Source of the DNA: JAEUHZ01 sp964552795
GTDB lineage: Bacteria; Planctomycetota; UBA1135; GCA-002686595
Assembly: GCA_964552795.1 (NCBI GenBank)
Contig: CAZKIO010000006.1
Span: 71,376-135,375, forward strand
Direction of reading: 5' to 3'
DNA: 64,000 nucleotides
Under the pieces are notes generated by a model. The model searched no databases. It was not told where the DNA came from and saw nothing but the letters and a program-made list of their open reading frames with translations. How positions within the stretch are numbered: the stretch's first letter is position 1; each line of letters begins with the position of its first letter. Shown piece after piece: positions 35,697 to 44,299 of the stretch. Made by a program: the position numbers and the translations under genes.

Positions 35697-36982
35697 GCGA
35701 ACACTCCCCGCAGGCGATACACGGTCGCGACGCGGTCGATCGCCAGGATGTAGGCCGCGATGCGCATCGAGACCTTGTGGCGCTCGGCCACCGCGGCCAC
35801 GTCGCCGAAGGCCTTGACCATGATCTGCTCGAGCGTGTTGTTCACGCGCTCCTCGGTCCAGAAGTAGCCCATGCGGTCCTGGACCCACTCGAAGTAGCTG
35901 ACCGTGACGCCGCCGGCATTGGCCAGGATGTCGGGCACGACCAGGATGCCGCGCTCGTCGAGGCGCCGGCTGGCGACGGCCGTGCAGGGCCCGTTGGCCC
36001 CCTCGACGATCAGGCGCGTCTGCACGCGGTCGACGTTCTCGCTGGTGATCTGGTTCTCGGTCGCGGCCGGCACCAGCACCTCGCAGGGGATCTCCAGCAC
36101 GGCCTTGCCGGCCGGCATGGCCTGCGCCTCCTTGAAGCCCGTCAGGCGGCCGTTCGACTTGAGGTGCGCCAGCACCGCGGGCACGTCCAGGCCCTTCTCG
36201 TTCAGCACGGCGCCGTACTGGTCGCTCATGCAGATGATCTTGTAGCCCTCGCGGTGCAGCAGCATCGCGCCGATTCCGCCCACGTTGCCCGAGCCCTGCA
36301 CGACGACGCGCGCGTCCTGCGGCCGGATGCCCAGCTTCTTCAGCGCCTCGCGCGTGATCAGCATCACGCCGCGGCCCGTGGCCTCGGTGCGGCCGCGGCT
36401 GCCGCCCAGCGCGATCGGCTTGCCGGTCACGACGGCCGTGGTCGTCTTGCGCACGTGCATCGAGTACGTGTCCATCAGCCACGCCATCGTCTGCTCGTTC
36501 GTGTTCATGTCGGGCGCCGGCACGTCGCGGTCGGGGCCCAGGATGTCGAGGATGGCCGAGGTGTAGCGGCGCGTGATGCGCTCGAGCTCGCCGATCGACA
36601 GGTTGCGCGGATCGCAGATCACGCCGCCCTTGCCGCCGCCGAAGGGCACGTCGACGACGGCACACTTCCACGTCATCCACGCCGCCAGCGCGCGCACCTC
36701 GTCGAGGTTGACGTCGGGCGCGTAGCGGATGCCGCCCTTGCACGGACCGCGCGAGAAGTTGTGCTGCACGCGGTAGCCCGTGAACACCTCGACGCGCCCG
36801 TCGTCCATCAGGACCGGGATCGCGACCGTCATCTCCCGGTCGGGACGGCGCAGCACCTCGCGCAGGCCCTGGTCCAGGCCCAGCAGGTCGGCAGCCGTGT
36901 CGAACAGCTGCGCCATCGATTGGAACGGGTTGAACTCGTCGGCGGGCGCGGTCGTGCGCTTCGCGGCGGGGGCTTGGGACAT
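35693..36982 (-). CDS. gdhA: Glutamate dehydrogenase (Glu/Leu/Phe/Val family)
   Basis: 429 aa. Reversible oxidative deamination of glutamate to 2-oxoglutarate with NAD(P). All active-site elements are in place: GPCKGGIRYAPDVNLDEV (K82), WKCAVVDVPFGGGKGG (K106 and K118), PAPDMNTNE with the catalytic Asp, and the dinucleotide loop GSGNVGG. Helices at the C-terminus (YRLRGVFA) fit the hexameric type of about 420-450 residues. Specificity for glutamate over leucine or phenylalanine is inferred from length and motifs. The gene comes first in the pair with the lysine-less paralogue. Confidence 0.93.
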   Translation of the reverse strand: MSQAPAAKRTTAPADEFNPFQSMAQLFDTAADLLGLDQGLREVLRRPDREMTVAIPVLMDDGRVEVFTGYRVQHNFSRGPCKGGIRYAPDVNLDEVRALAAWMTWKCAVVDVPFGGGKGGVICDPRNLSIGELERITRRYTSAILDILGPDRDVPAPDMNTNEQTMAWLMDTYSMHVRKTTTAVVTGKPIALGGSRGRTEATGRGVMLITREALKKLGIRPQDARVVVQGSGNVGGIGAMLLHREGYKIICMSDQYGAVLNEKGLDVPAVLAHLKSNGRLTGFKEAQAMPAGKAVLEIPCEVLVPAATENQITSENVDRVQTRLIVEGANGPCTAVASRRLDERGILVVPDILANAGGVTVSYFEWVQDRMGYFWTEERVNNTLEQIMVKAFGDVAAVAERHKVSMRIAAYILAIDRVATVYRLRGVFA

Positions 36983-37159
36983 GGGTCGATCCGGTTTCTG
37001 AAGCCGGGGTAGGGAGGGCCGCGCGGGCGGTACCCGAGAGCACCGCCAGGAGGGCGGCGAGCCCTAGAGGTTAGGGGTCGGCGGGCGCGAGCGCGAGGGG
37101 GGGGCCGCACCCGGAGCCGCCTCGGCCCCGCGCGGCGCTGCGATCGGCGCCGGGGGCGC

Positions 37160-37165
37160 TACGAT
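37160..37165 (+). promoter_or_regulatory. -10-like hexamer TACGAT, apparently leaderless
   Basis: TACGAT ends 8 bases before the ATG at 37174. No -35 box. Confidence 0.4.
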
Positions 37166-37173
37166 CCGCGGCG

Positions 37174-37878
37174 ATGACTGCGCAACTGGACGCCGGGACC
37201 CTGCGCGAACTGCTCGCCCTGGAGGTCGAACGCCCGGTGCGCCGGCTGCAGGGTCGGGAGACGTTCCTGCACCGGACCGCCGACGGACGCGCGGTCGTCG
37301 TGAAGCGCAGCCGGCCCGGCGCGCGGCCCGGCGGGCGGCGCGAGCACCTGGCGCTCGAGCGCCTGCGCGCGGACGGCTTCGAGGTGCCGGCCGCGCTCGG
37401 CTGGGCGCAGTCGCCGGCCGGTTCGATCGTGGTCCTGGAGCGCGTGCCGCACCGCGAGACCGCGCGCGACCGCCTGGCGCACGCGGACGCCGGCGGACGC
37501 GCGGACCTGCTGCACGGGATCGCGGACCTCGCGGCGCGGCTGCACCGCCGGCGCTGGCACCACCGCGACCTGTACACCACGCACCTCTTGTTGCGCCATC
37601 CCGACGATGCGCTGGTGCTGATCGACGTCGGCCGCGCGCGGCGCCGGCGCTGGCCGCGCGAACGCTGGTTCGTGAAGGACGTGGCGGCGGTGCTGCACTC
37701 CCTGCCCGACGCGGTCCTCCCTCGCGAGCGGTTGCGTTTCCTGGCGCGCTACCTCGGCCAGCGCGGCCTGCGCGGCCGTGCGGCGCGGCGCCGCTTCGTG
37801 CGCGCGGTGCTGCGCAAGCAGCGCCGGATCGCCGCGCACGTGCCGCGCGACGAGCGCGTGGCGGGCCTGCCGCGATGA
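37174..37878 (+). CDS. Lipopolysaccharide core kinase (WaaP/Kdo-kinase family)
   Basis: 234 aa. Eukaryotic-kinase-like fold reduced to its core: VVVKRSRPG supplies the ATP-binding lysine, VLERVPHRETARDRL precedes the catalytic loop HHRDLYTTHLLL (HRD, metal-binding polar residue), and LIDVGRARRRR replaces DFG. The same order is found in WaaP/RfaP and KdkA, which phosphorylate inner-core heptose or Kdo. It starts an operon with two heptosyltransferases, overlapping the first by ATGA, which supports the heptose kinase role. It is short for WaaP (about 265 aa). Confidence 0.82.
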   Translation: MTAQLDAGTLRELLALEVERPVRRLQGRETFLHRTADGRAVVVKRSRPGARPGGRREHLALERLRADGFEVPAALGWAQSPAGSIVVLERVPHRETARDRLAHADAGGRADLLHGIADLAARLHRRRWHHRDLYTTHLLLRHPDDALVLIDVGRARRRRWPRERWFVKDVAAVLHSLPDAVLPRERLRFLARYLGQRGLRGRAARRRFVRAVLRKQRRIAAHVPRDERVAGLPR

Positions 37879-38909
37879 GTTCCGTGCGGCGCCTCGCCGT
37901 CCGCGCTCCCAACTGGGTCGGCGACGTGGTGATGGCCACCCCGGTGCTGGAGGCCGCGCGCGCCGATCCGCGCTTCGAGGACGTGCGCATCCTGGTGCGC
38001 GCGCACCTCGCCGGCGTCCTGCGCGACGGCCCGCTCGAACCGCACCTCGTGCCGATCGCGCGCGGCGCCGACGAGGCGCGTCTCTACCGCGAGCTGGCGC
38101 CGGACGCGGCGCTCCTGCTCACCAACTCGCTGGGCGCCGCGTGGCGCGCGTGGCGCGCGCGCGTGCCGGTGCGCGCGGGCAGCGCGCTCTCGGGGCGGCG
38201 CCTCCTCCTGACGCACGCCGCGCTGCCGCCCTCGCGCGACGGACGGCGCGTGCCCGTGCCCACTGCCCACCTGCACCGCGACGCGGCGGGCCTGCTGGGC
38301 ATCCTCGTGCCCGACCTGCACCCGCGCCTCGCCGTGCGCGATGAGGTCGCGCGGCGCGAGCGCGCGCGTCTGGAGCGCCTGGGGGTCGACCTCGCGCGCG
38401 GCTACGTCCTGTGCTGCCCCGGCGCGGCCTACGGCGCGGCCAAGCTGTGGCCGCCCGAGCGCTTCGCCGCCGTGCTGGACGCCTTGCAGATGGAGCACGG
38501 CTGGCGCGGCGTCGTGACCGGCGGGCCGGGCGAGGAGGCGCTGATGGGCGCCGTCGCCGCCGCGAGCACGCGCGGTGCGCTCTCGCTGGCGCGCGAGGAG
38601 CGCGACCTGGAGGGCCTGAAGGAGCTGGTGCGCGGCGCGCGCCTGCTCCTGGTCGGCGACTCGGGGCCGCGCTGGTACGCCGCGGCGTTCGACGTGCCCT
38701 GCGTCAGCGTGCTGGGCCCGAATTTCCCCGAGCTGACCGCGACGTCGCTGGAGCGCGCGCGGATCGTGCGCGTCGAGGACCTGGAGTGCGCGCCGTGCCT
38801 GCGGCGCGTGTGCCCGCTGGAGCACCATCGCTGCATGCGCGACCTTCCGGCGGACCGGGTCACGCGGGCGGCGCTGGAGGTCGCGGCGCAGGGGGCGGCG
38901 GGCACGTGA
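37875..38909 (+). CDS. ADP-heptose:LPS heptosyltransferase (GT9)
   Basis: 344 aa. Glycosyltransferase family 9 member closest to heptosyltransferase II (RfaF/WaaF): the N-terminal RAPNWVGDVVMATPVL motif is nearly diagnostic (E. coli WaaF has SWVGDMMMSQ-type start). The second domain has YVLCCPGAAYGAAKLWPPERFA, GPGEEALM and LVGDSGPRWYAAAFDVPCVSVLGPNFP, which form the ADP-heptose site. CAPCLRRVCPLEHHRCM near the end carries a Cys cluster common in GT9 proteins. It transfers heptose to the LPS inner core on the cytoplasmic side. Overlaps both neighbours (ATGA, GTGA). Confidence 0.9.
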   Translation: MSSVRRLAVRAPNWVGDVVMATPVLEAARADPRFEDVRILVRAHLAGVLRDGPLEPHLVPIARGADEARLYRELAPDAALLLTNSLGAAWRAWRARVPVRAGSALSGRRLLLTHAALPPSRDGRRVPVPTAHLHRDAAGLLGILVPDLHPRLAVRDEVARRERARLERLGVDLARGYVLCCPGAAYGAAKLWPPERFAAVLDALQMEHGWRGVVTGGPGEEALMGAVAAASTRGALSLAREERDLEGLKELVRGARLLLVGDSGPRWYAAAFDVPCVSVLGPNFPELTATSLERARIVRVEDLECAPCLRRVCPLEHHRCMRDLPADRVTRAALEVAAQGAAGT

Positions 38910-39991
38910 ACCTGCTCGCACCGCCTGCGCGCGTGCTGGTCCGCGCGCCCTCGTGGCTGGGCGACTTCGTGGCGGCGGAGCCGGTGGTGCGCGCGCTGCA
39001 CGCGCGCTGGCTTGCCGCGGGCTGCGCGGAACGGCTCTCGATCGCGGGGCCGCCCGCGCTGCTGGCGTTGATCGACGGGCAGTTCGACGGCTTGGCGCGG
39101 CTGCCCGTCGGACGTGCGCGGGCGCCGGATCCGCGCGCTTGGCGCGGCCACGACGTCGCGCTCCTGCTCGACGGCTCGCTGCGCTCGGCGTGGGCGGCGT
39201 GGCGCGCGGGGATCCCCGCGCGCGCGGCCTGGAACTCGGGCGGACGCGCGCCGCTCCTGACCGCGGGCTTCACGCCGGCGTACGAACGCGGAGCCGTTCC
39301 GCTCGCGCTCGGCGTGCGCGGGCGCTGGCCGCGGCGGCTCCCGCGGCCGTTCGGCGCGGCCTGCGTCGAGCTCGCCGGGCTGCTCGGCCTGGAGGTGCGC
39401 CACCGCATCCCGCGCCTGTACCCGACGCGCGCGGGACTCGCGGCGGCGCACGCGCGGCTGCGCGCGTGCGGGATCGACGCGGCACGGCCGTACTGCCTCG
39501 TGAACGCCGGCGCGCGGACCGGATCCGCCAAGGCCGCGGATCCCGCCGTGCTGGCCGCGTCGCTGCGCCAGAGCGCGCTCCCGCTCGTGCTGGTGTGCGG
39601 GCCGGCCGAGGAACCGCACGCGCGCGCCGTCCGCGCGCAGTTCGGACCCCTGCCGCCGCCCCTGCTGGACGATCCGCCGCCGTTGCTGCCGGAACTCGCG
39701 GGCCTGATCGCGTCGTGCGCGCTGTTCGTCACCGCGGACAGCGGGCCGCGTCACCTGGCGCAGGCGCTGCGCCGTCCGACCGTCGTCGTGTGCGGACCGA
39801 CCGACCCGCGCCACACCGCCGAGCACGCACCGGACGTGCGCGTCGTGCGCACGTTCACGCCCTGCGGCCCGTGCCACCGCGAGACCTGTCCGCTCTCGGG
39901 CGACGCGCGGCACGCCTGCATGCGCGGGATCGATGCCGCAGAGGTCCGGCGCGGCCTGGGGGAGTTGCTCGCGGCGGGGGCGCGCGGGTAG
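38906..39991 (+). CDS. Second GT9 heptosyltransferase
   Basis: 361 aa. Same family as the previous gene: RAPSWLGDFVAAEPVVRAL at the N-terminus, CLVNAGARTGSAKAADPAVLAA and LFVTADSGPRHLAQALRRPTVVVCGPTDP in the second domain, and the Cys cluster CGPCHRETCPLSGDARHACM near the end. The two differ enough to serve successive steps, possibly heptose I and II or an outer-core sugar. GTG 38906 overlaps the preceding stop. Confidence 0.87.
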   Translation: MNLLAPPARVLVRAPSWLGDFVAAEPVVRALHARWLAAGCAERLSIAGPPALLALIDGQFDGLARLPVGRARAPDPRAWRGHDVALLLDGSLRSAWAAWRAGIPARAAWNSGGRAPLLTAGFTPAYERGAVPLALGVRGRWPRRLPRPFGAACVELAGLLGLEVRHRIPRLYPTRAGLAAAHARLRACGIDAARPYCLVNAGARTGSAKAADPAVLAASLRQSALPLVLVCGPAEEPHARAVRAQFGPLPPPLLDDPPPLLPELAGLIASCALFVTADSGPRHLAQALRRPTVVVCGPTDPRHTAEHAPDVRVVRTFTPCGPCHRETCPLSGDARHACMRGIDAAEVRRGLGELLAAGARG

Positions 39992-40013
39992 AGGAAGCCG
40001 CTCGATCCGCGCC

Positions 40014-40742
40014 ATGGCTACCGCCGCACAGCACTACGCGCAGCACCTCGCGCCGATCTACGTCTGGATGGCGGGTGGTGCGCAGGCCGCGCTGCAGGCG
40101 GGTGCGGCGGAGATCGACGCCCTGGACCTGGGCCTGCGCGCCGGCGCGCGTGCGGTCGATCTGGGCGCGGGCTTCGGCATGCACGCGATCCCGCTCGCGC
40201 GCCGCGGCCTGGCGGTGACGGCGGTCGACAGCTCGGCCGAGCTCTTGGCCACGCTCGAGGTGCTGCGCGGCGACCTCCCGGTCAGCGCGGTGCGCGACGA
40301 CCTGCTCGCGTTCGAGCGCCACCTCGACCGCGCGCCCGACCTCGTGCTGTGCATGGGGGACACGCTCGCGCACCTGCCCGCGAAGGACGACGTCGATGCG
40401 CTGTTCGCCGCGGTGCACCGCGCGTTGGCGCCGGGCGGCGCCTTCGTCCTGTCGCTGCGCGACCAGACGGTGCCGCTCGTCGCGGACCAGCGCTTCCTGA
40501 CCGTGCGCTCCGACGAGTCGCGCATCCTGACGTGCTTCCTGGAGTACGAGTCCGAAACCGTCGTCGTGCACGACCTCGTCCACGAGCGCGCGGAGAACGG
40601 CTGGAACCTGCGCGTCAGCCACTACCGCAAGCTGCGGCTCGCGCCCGCGCGACTCGTGGAGCGGCTCGCGGCGCTGGGCCTGCGCGTGCGCCAGGAGCCC
40701 GGCGTGCGCGGCCTGATGCGCATCGTCGCGTGCAAGGACTGA
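40014..40742 (+). CDS. Class I SAM-dependent methyltransferase
   Basis: 242 aa. SAM-binding motif I AVDLGAGFGMHAIPLARRG near residue 42, acidic end of beta-2 in VDSSAELL, then LCMGDTLAHLP and LAPGGAFVLSLRDQT. The C-terminal half (about 150-242) has extra strands usual in small-molecule methyltransferases. It lies 22 bases after the second heptosyltransferase and may share its mRNA, so sugar or lipid methylation is plausible but not shown. Confidence 0.85.
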   Translation: MATAAQHYAQHLAPIYVWMAGGAQAALQAGAAEIDALDLGLRAGARAVDLGAGFGMHAIPLARRGLAVTAVDSSAELLATLEVLRGDLPVSAVRDDLLAFERHLDRAPDLVLCMGDTLAHLPAKDDVDALFAAVHRALAPGGAFVLSLRDQTVPLVADQRFLTVRSDESRILTCFLEYESETVVVHDLVHERAENGWNLRVSHYRKLRLAPARLVERLAALGLRVRQEPGVRGLMRIVACKD

Positions 40743-40756
40743 GAGCGGAAGCGGCG

Positions 40757-40772
40757 GCGGCGCGGGCGCCGC
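40757..40772 (+). terminator. Hairpin after the methyltransferase gene
   Basis: GCGGCG(CGGG)CGCCGC, a 6-bp stem 15 bases past the stop, with no T-run. It precedes the TACATT hexamer of the metalloprotease. Confidence 0.35.
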
Positions 40773-40780
40773 GGGGATGC

Positions 40781-40786
40781 TACATT
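40781..40786 (+). promoter_or_regulatory. -10-like hexamer TACATT for the metalloprotease
   Basis: TACATT, 77 bases before the ATG at 40864, leaving a long leader. No -35 box. Confidence 0.35.
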
Positions 40787-40863
40787 CGAATCCGGCGGGC
40801 CCCGCGTGCGGCCGCGCTCGCTCTCATCGATCCCTCTCCTCGTCGTCCCTCCCCTGGATCCCC

Positions 40864-43419
40864 ATGGCGCTCTCTCCTCTCCAGTCCCTGATCGCGGTCG
40901 CGGCCCTCGCCGGCAGCGGCTTTTCCCAGGGTTCCGTGCTGCCCTCGCCCCTCGAACCGACCGGCGCCGAGGCGGGTCTCGACGCCCTGCGCCTGGGCCT
41001 TGCGCGGGGCGAACTGCGCGCGCTGGCCGCGCGCGAAGAGGTGACGCTCGCGGGCGTGCCGCTGCCGGACGGAACGACCGTGGACCTCGAGCTTGCGCGC
41101 GTGCGCCACGAACGTCTGAAGTTCGGCTTCACCGTCGACGGCGCGCCGCGCCCCGACCTGCTGCAGGGCCTGGACCTCTCGATCTGGAAGGGCGGCGTGC
41201 GCGGCGAGCCGGGCTCGGAGGTGCACCTATCGTTCGCGCGCACCGGCGCGCAGGGCTGGATCCGGCGCGGGACGACCCTCGTGCACGTGCTGCCGCGGCC
41301 CGACGCGAACGGCGACTGGTCGCGCGGCGACGCGCTGATGATGAGCGAGGACGCTCTGGGCCGCGCGGGCCTCTTCTTCGACGGCACGTGCAACGCGCTG
41401 GAGACGCCGGCCGCCGGCGCCGAGCGGCGTGGACCGCTGACGCGGCCGGTCGCGCCGACGGCGGGCGGCGGGCAGCAGGCGCTGGGCGCGGGCGCGGGCT
41501 GCGGCCTGCGCGAGTGCCGCGTCGCGATCACGAGCGACTACCAGTACTACCAGCGCTTCAACGACCTCGCGGCGCAGACCGCCTACACGACGACGCTCCT
41601 GGGCTTCGTCAGCGACCGCTACGAGACGCAGGTCAACACGATCCTGACCTTCCCCTCGGTGGCCTTCTACACGACCGCGGCGGATCCCTGGACGTCGCAG
41701 GACTCGGGCGGAAACTGCCAGGCGGTGCTCACCGAACTGCAGGCCGCGTGGGTCGGCAACGTGCCGGCGGGCGCGAACCTCGGCCACCTGTTGTCCGGCG
41801 CCAACCTGGGCTGCGGCGTGGCGTGGCTGAACGTGCTGTGCGATCCGCAGTACAACTTCTCCGTGTCGGGCAACATGAACGGGACGATCAGTTTCCCGAT
41901 CGTGCAGCAGCCGAACAACTGGGACTTCATCGTCGTGGCGCACGAGATCGGCCACAACTTCAACGCGCTGCACACGCACAGCTACTGCCCGCCGCTCGAC
42001 GAGTGCCCGTCGTCGCAGTACTACGGTCCCTGCCAGACGCAGCAGGTGTGCTCGAACCAGGGCACGATCATGAGCTACTGCCACCTGTGCGCCGGCGGGA
42101 CGGCGAACATCACGACGTTCTTCCACACGCAGTCGGCGCTCGACATGACCGCGGCGGCCGCCGCGTGCCTGCCGCTGTTCAGCGGGATCTCCGGAACGGC
42201 GCCGGTGCTCGCGGCACCGAACACGCCCACGCCGGTCGCGGCGCAGATCGCCGGCACGCCGGTCGGGCCGGTCCAGGTCCTGTGGCGGCCCCACGCGGCG
42301 GCCGCGTTCACGGCGATCTCGCTCGCGGGCGCGGGCGGCGGGATCCACACCGGGAGCCTGCCCGGCTTCGCCTGCGGCGAGACGCCGCAGTTCTACTACA
42401 CGTTCACCGAGACGACCTGCGGGACCCTGACCGATCCGCCGGGTGCGCCGGCCAGCCTGTACGCGCTCGACGTCGGCGTGCTCGCGCCGTTCCTCGTCGA
42501 CACGTTCGAGTCCGATCAGGGCTGGACGGCCGCCAACCTGGGCGCGACGAGCGGCGACTGGCAGCGCGGCGTGCCCGTCAACGACGCGGGCTGGGCCTAC
42601 GATCCGGCGAGCGACGCGGACGGCAGCGGCCAGTGCTGGCTCACGCAGAACCAGGCCGGCAACACCGACGTCGACGGCGGCGCGGTCGAGCTGCTTTCGC
42701 CGGCCTACGACCTCACCTCGCCGACCGCGACGATCGAGTACGACTACTATCTGCGCCTGACCAACTCCAACGGCGCCGACCGCCTGCTGGTGGAGATCAG
42801 CGCCAACGGGACGGGAGGTCCGTGGTTCGAGCTCGCGCGGCACGACCAGGACCGCGGGTCGGTCTGGACGCACGTGACCTTGAGCGCGGCCGACATCGCC
42901 GCCTCGGGCGTCACGCCCTCGGCCAACATGCGTCTGCGCTTCACGGCCAACGACGCGGATCCGCAGAGCATCGTGGAGGCCGGTCTCGACGGGCTGCGTC
43001 TGTCGCAACGCTCGTGCAGCGTCGTCGGCGCGAACTACTGCGTCGCCACGACGAACTCCTCGGGCGGCGCGGCGTCGATCTCGGCCACGGGGTCGGCCAG
43101 CATCGCGGCGAACGATCTCGTGCTGCGCGCGGCTCCCGTGCCGGCCAGCACGCTGGGCATCTTCTACTTCGGCCCGGGCGAGACGCAGACCGCGTTCGGC
43201 AACGGCTGGCGCTGCGTGAGCGGGACCCTGCGGCGCTTCTCGGTCACCAGCGCGTCCGCGGGCGTGCTGACGCGCGCCGTGAACAACGCCCTGCGGCCCG
43301 CGGCGGGAGCCGTCGTCGCCGGCAGCACCTGGAACTTCCAGGCCTGGTTCCGCGACGCGGCGGCGGGCGGGGCGGCCTTCAACCTGTCGGACGGGTTGCG
43401 GATCCCGTTCGTGCCGTAG
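40864..43419 (+). CDS. Secreted M12-type (reprolysin-like) zinc metalloprotease with planctomycete C-terminal module
   Basis: 851 aa. Signal peptide LIAVAALAGSGFS, a prodomain-like region to about residue 210, then a metzincin catalytic domain: zinc motif HEIGHNFNALH (three His) followed by a Cys-rich segment and a Met-turn GTIMSYCH. Beyond it is a short Ig-like part, a jelly-roll domain (FLVDTFESDQGWTAANLG, ATIEYDYYLRLT, LLVEISANG) and a C-terminal module ending AFNLSDGLRIPF shared with the protein at 26189-27271. It should cleave proteins outside the cell. The prodomain may keep it inactive until secretion. ATG 40864 gives the signal peptide. Confidence 0.9.
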   Translation: MALSPLQSLIAVAALAGSGFSQGSVLPSPLEPTGAEAGLDALRLGLARGELRALAAREEVTLAGVPLPDGTTVDLELARVRHERLKFGFTVDGAPRPDLLQGLDLSIWKGGVRGEPGSEVHLSFARTGAQGWIRRGTTLVHVLPRPDANGDWSRGDALMMSEDALGRAGLFFDGTCNALETPAAGAERRGPLTRPVAPTAGGGQQALGAGAGCGLRECRVAITSDYQYYQRFNDLAAQTAYTTTLLGFVSDRYETQVNTILTFPSVAFYTTAADPWTSQDSGGNCQAVLTELQAAWVGNVPAGANLGHLLSGANLGCGVAWLNVLCDPQYNFSVSGNMNGTISFPIVQQPNNWDFIVVAHEIGHNFNALHTHSYCPPLDECPSSQYYGPCQTQQVCSNQGTIMSYCHLCAGGTANITTFFHTQSALDMTAAAAACLPLFSGISGTAPVLAAPNTPTPVAAQIAGTPVGPVQVLWRPHAAAAFTAISLAGAGGGIHTGSLPGFACGETPQFYYTFTETTCGTLTDPPGAPASLYALDVGVLAPFLVDTFESDQGWTAANLGATSGDWQRGVPVNDAGWAYDPASDADGSGQCWLTQNQAGNTDVDGGAVELLSPAYDLTSPTATIEYDYYLRLTNSNGADRLLVEISANGTGGPWFELARHDQDRGSVWTHVTLSAADIAASGVTPSANMRLRFTANDADPQSIVEAGLDGLRLSQRSCSVVGANYCVATTNSSGGAASISATGSASIAANDLVLRAAPVPASTLGIFYFGPGETQTAFGNGWRCVSGTLRRFSVTSASAGVLTRAVNNALRPAAGAVVAGSTWNFQAWFRDAAAGGAAFNLSDGLRIPFVP

Positions 43420-43458
43420 GCACGCGGCGCGCGGCGCGCGAAACCCGGCTGGCGACGC

Positions 43459-43464
43459 TACGCT
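43459..43464 (+). promoter_or_regulatory. -10-like hexamer TACGCT, apparently leaderless
   Basis: TACGCT ends 7 bases before the ATG at 43472. No -35 box. Confidence 0.4.
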
Positions 43465-43471
43465 CTCGGCC

Positions 43472-44293
43472 ATGAGCAGCGTCGCCAGCGAGTTTCCCTC
43501 CGACGTCCCCGACCAGCCCGAGCTCGTCACGTGCGAGCGCGAGGGGGACCTCGTGTGGCTGACGATCCAGCGGCCCGAGGTCATGAACTGCCTCTCGTTC
43601 CCGACCTTGAGGCGATTGCGGGCGCTGTGCGAGGAGCTGCGCGAGGACTTGTCGATCCGCGCCATCCTGCTCACCGGCGCCGGCGAGAAGGCCTTCTGCG
43701 CGGGGGCCGATCTCAAGGAGCGCAAGACGATGCCGGCCGAGCGCGTGCCGCACTTCGTGCGCAACATCCGCAAGGTCATGGACGACGTCGAGGCGCTGCC
43801 GCAGCCGACGATCGCGGTCGTCAACGGCTTCGCGTTCGGCGGCGGCACCGAGCTGATGCTGGCCTGCGACCTGCGCGTGGCGGCGCCGCACGCGCAGATC
43901 GGCCTGACCGAGACCAGCCTGGCGATCATCCCCGGCGCCGGCGGCACGCAGCGGCTGCCGCGCCTCATCGGGCGCTCGCGCGCCAAGGACCTGATCCTGA
44001 CGGCGCGCCGGATCGACGTGGACGAGGCCGAGCGCTTCGGCCTCGTCAATCGCGTGGCGCCCGCGCGCGGCCTGCGCGAGACGGCGCTGGAGCTGGCGCG
44101 CGCGATCGCCGGCAACGGGCCGGTCGCGGTGCGCGCGGCCAAGAGCGCGATCGACGAAGGCTGCGAGCAGCCGCTGGCGCAGGGCCTGGAAACGGAGGCG
44201 CGCTGCTACGAGCGCGTGCTGCCCACCCAGGACCGGCTGGAGGCGCTGGCCGCGTTCGCCGAGAAGCGCGTGCCGCGCTTCCAGGGCCGCTGA
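43472..44293 (+). CDS. Enoyl-CoA hydratase/isomerase family protein
   Basis: 273 aa crotonase. Oxyanion-hole motifs AFCAGADLKER and NGFAFGGGTELMLACDLRVA, and the catalytic glutamates in GLTETSLAIIPGAGGTQRLPRLIG. The pattern is closest to enoyl-CoA hydratases of the AUH/methylglutaconyl-CoA type, but exact substrate cannot be given. It converges on the glycan operon, 6 bases from the facing stop. An acyl-CoA dehydrogenase is in the window at 62741, far away. Confidence 0.9.
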   Translation: MSSVASEFPSDVPDQPELVTCEREGDLVWLTIQRPEVMNCLSFPTLRRLRALCEELREDLSIRAILLTGAGEKAFCAGADLKERKTMPAERVPHFVRNIRKVMDDVEALPQPTIAVVNGFAFGGGTELMLACDLRVAAPHAQIGLTETSLAIIPGAGGTQRLPRLIGRSRAKDLILTARRIDVDEAERFGLVNRVAPARGLRETALELARAIAGNGPVAVRAAKSAIDEGCEQPLAQGLETEARCYERVLPTQDRLEALAAFAEKRVPRFQGR

Positions 44294-44299
44294 GCGCGC

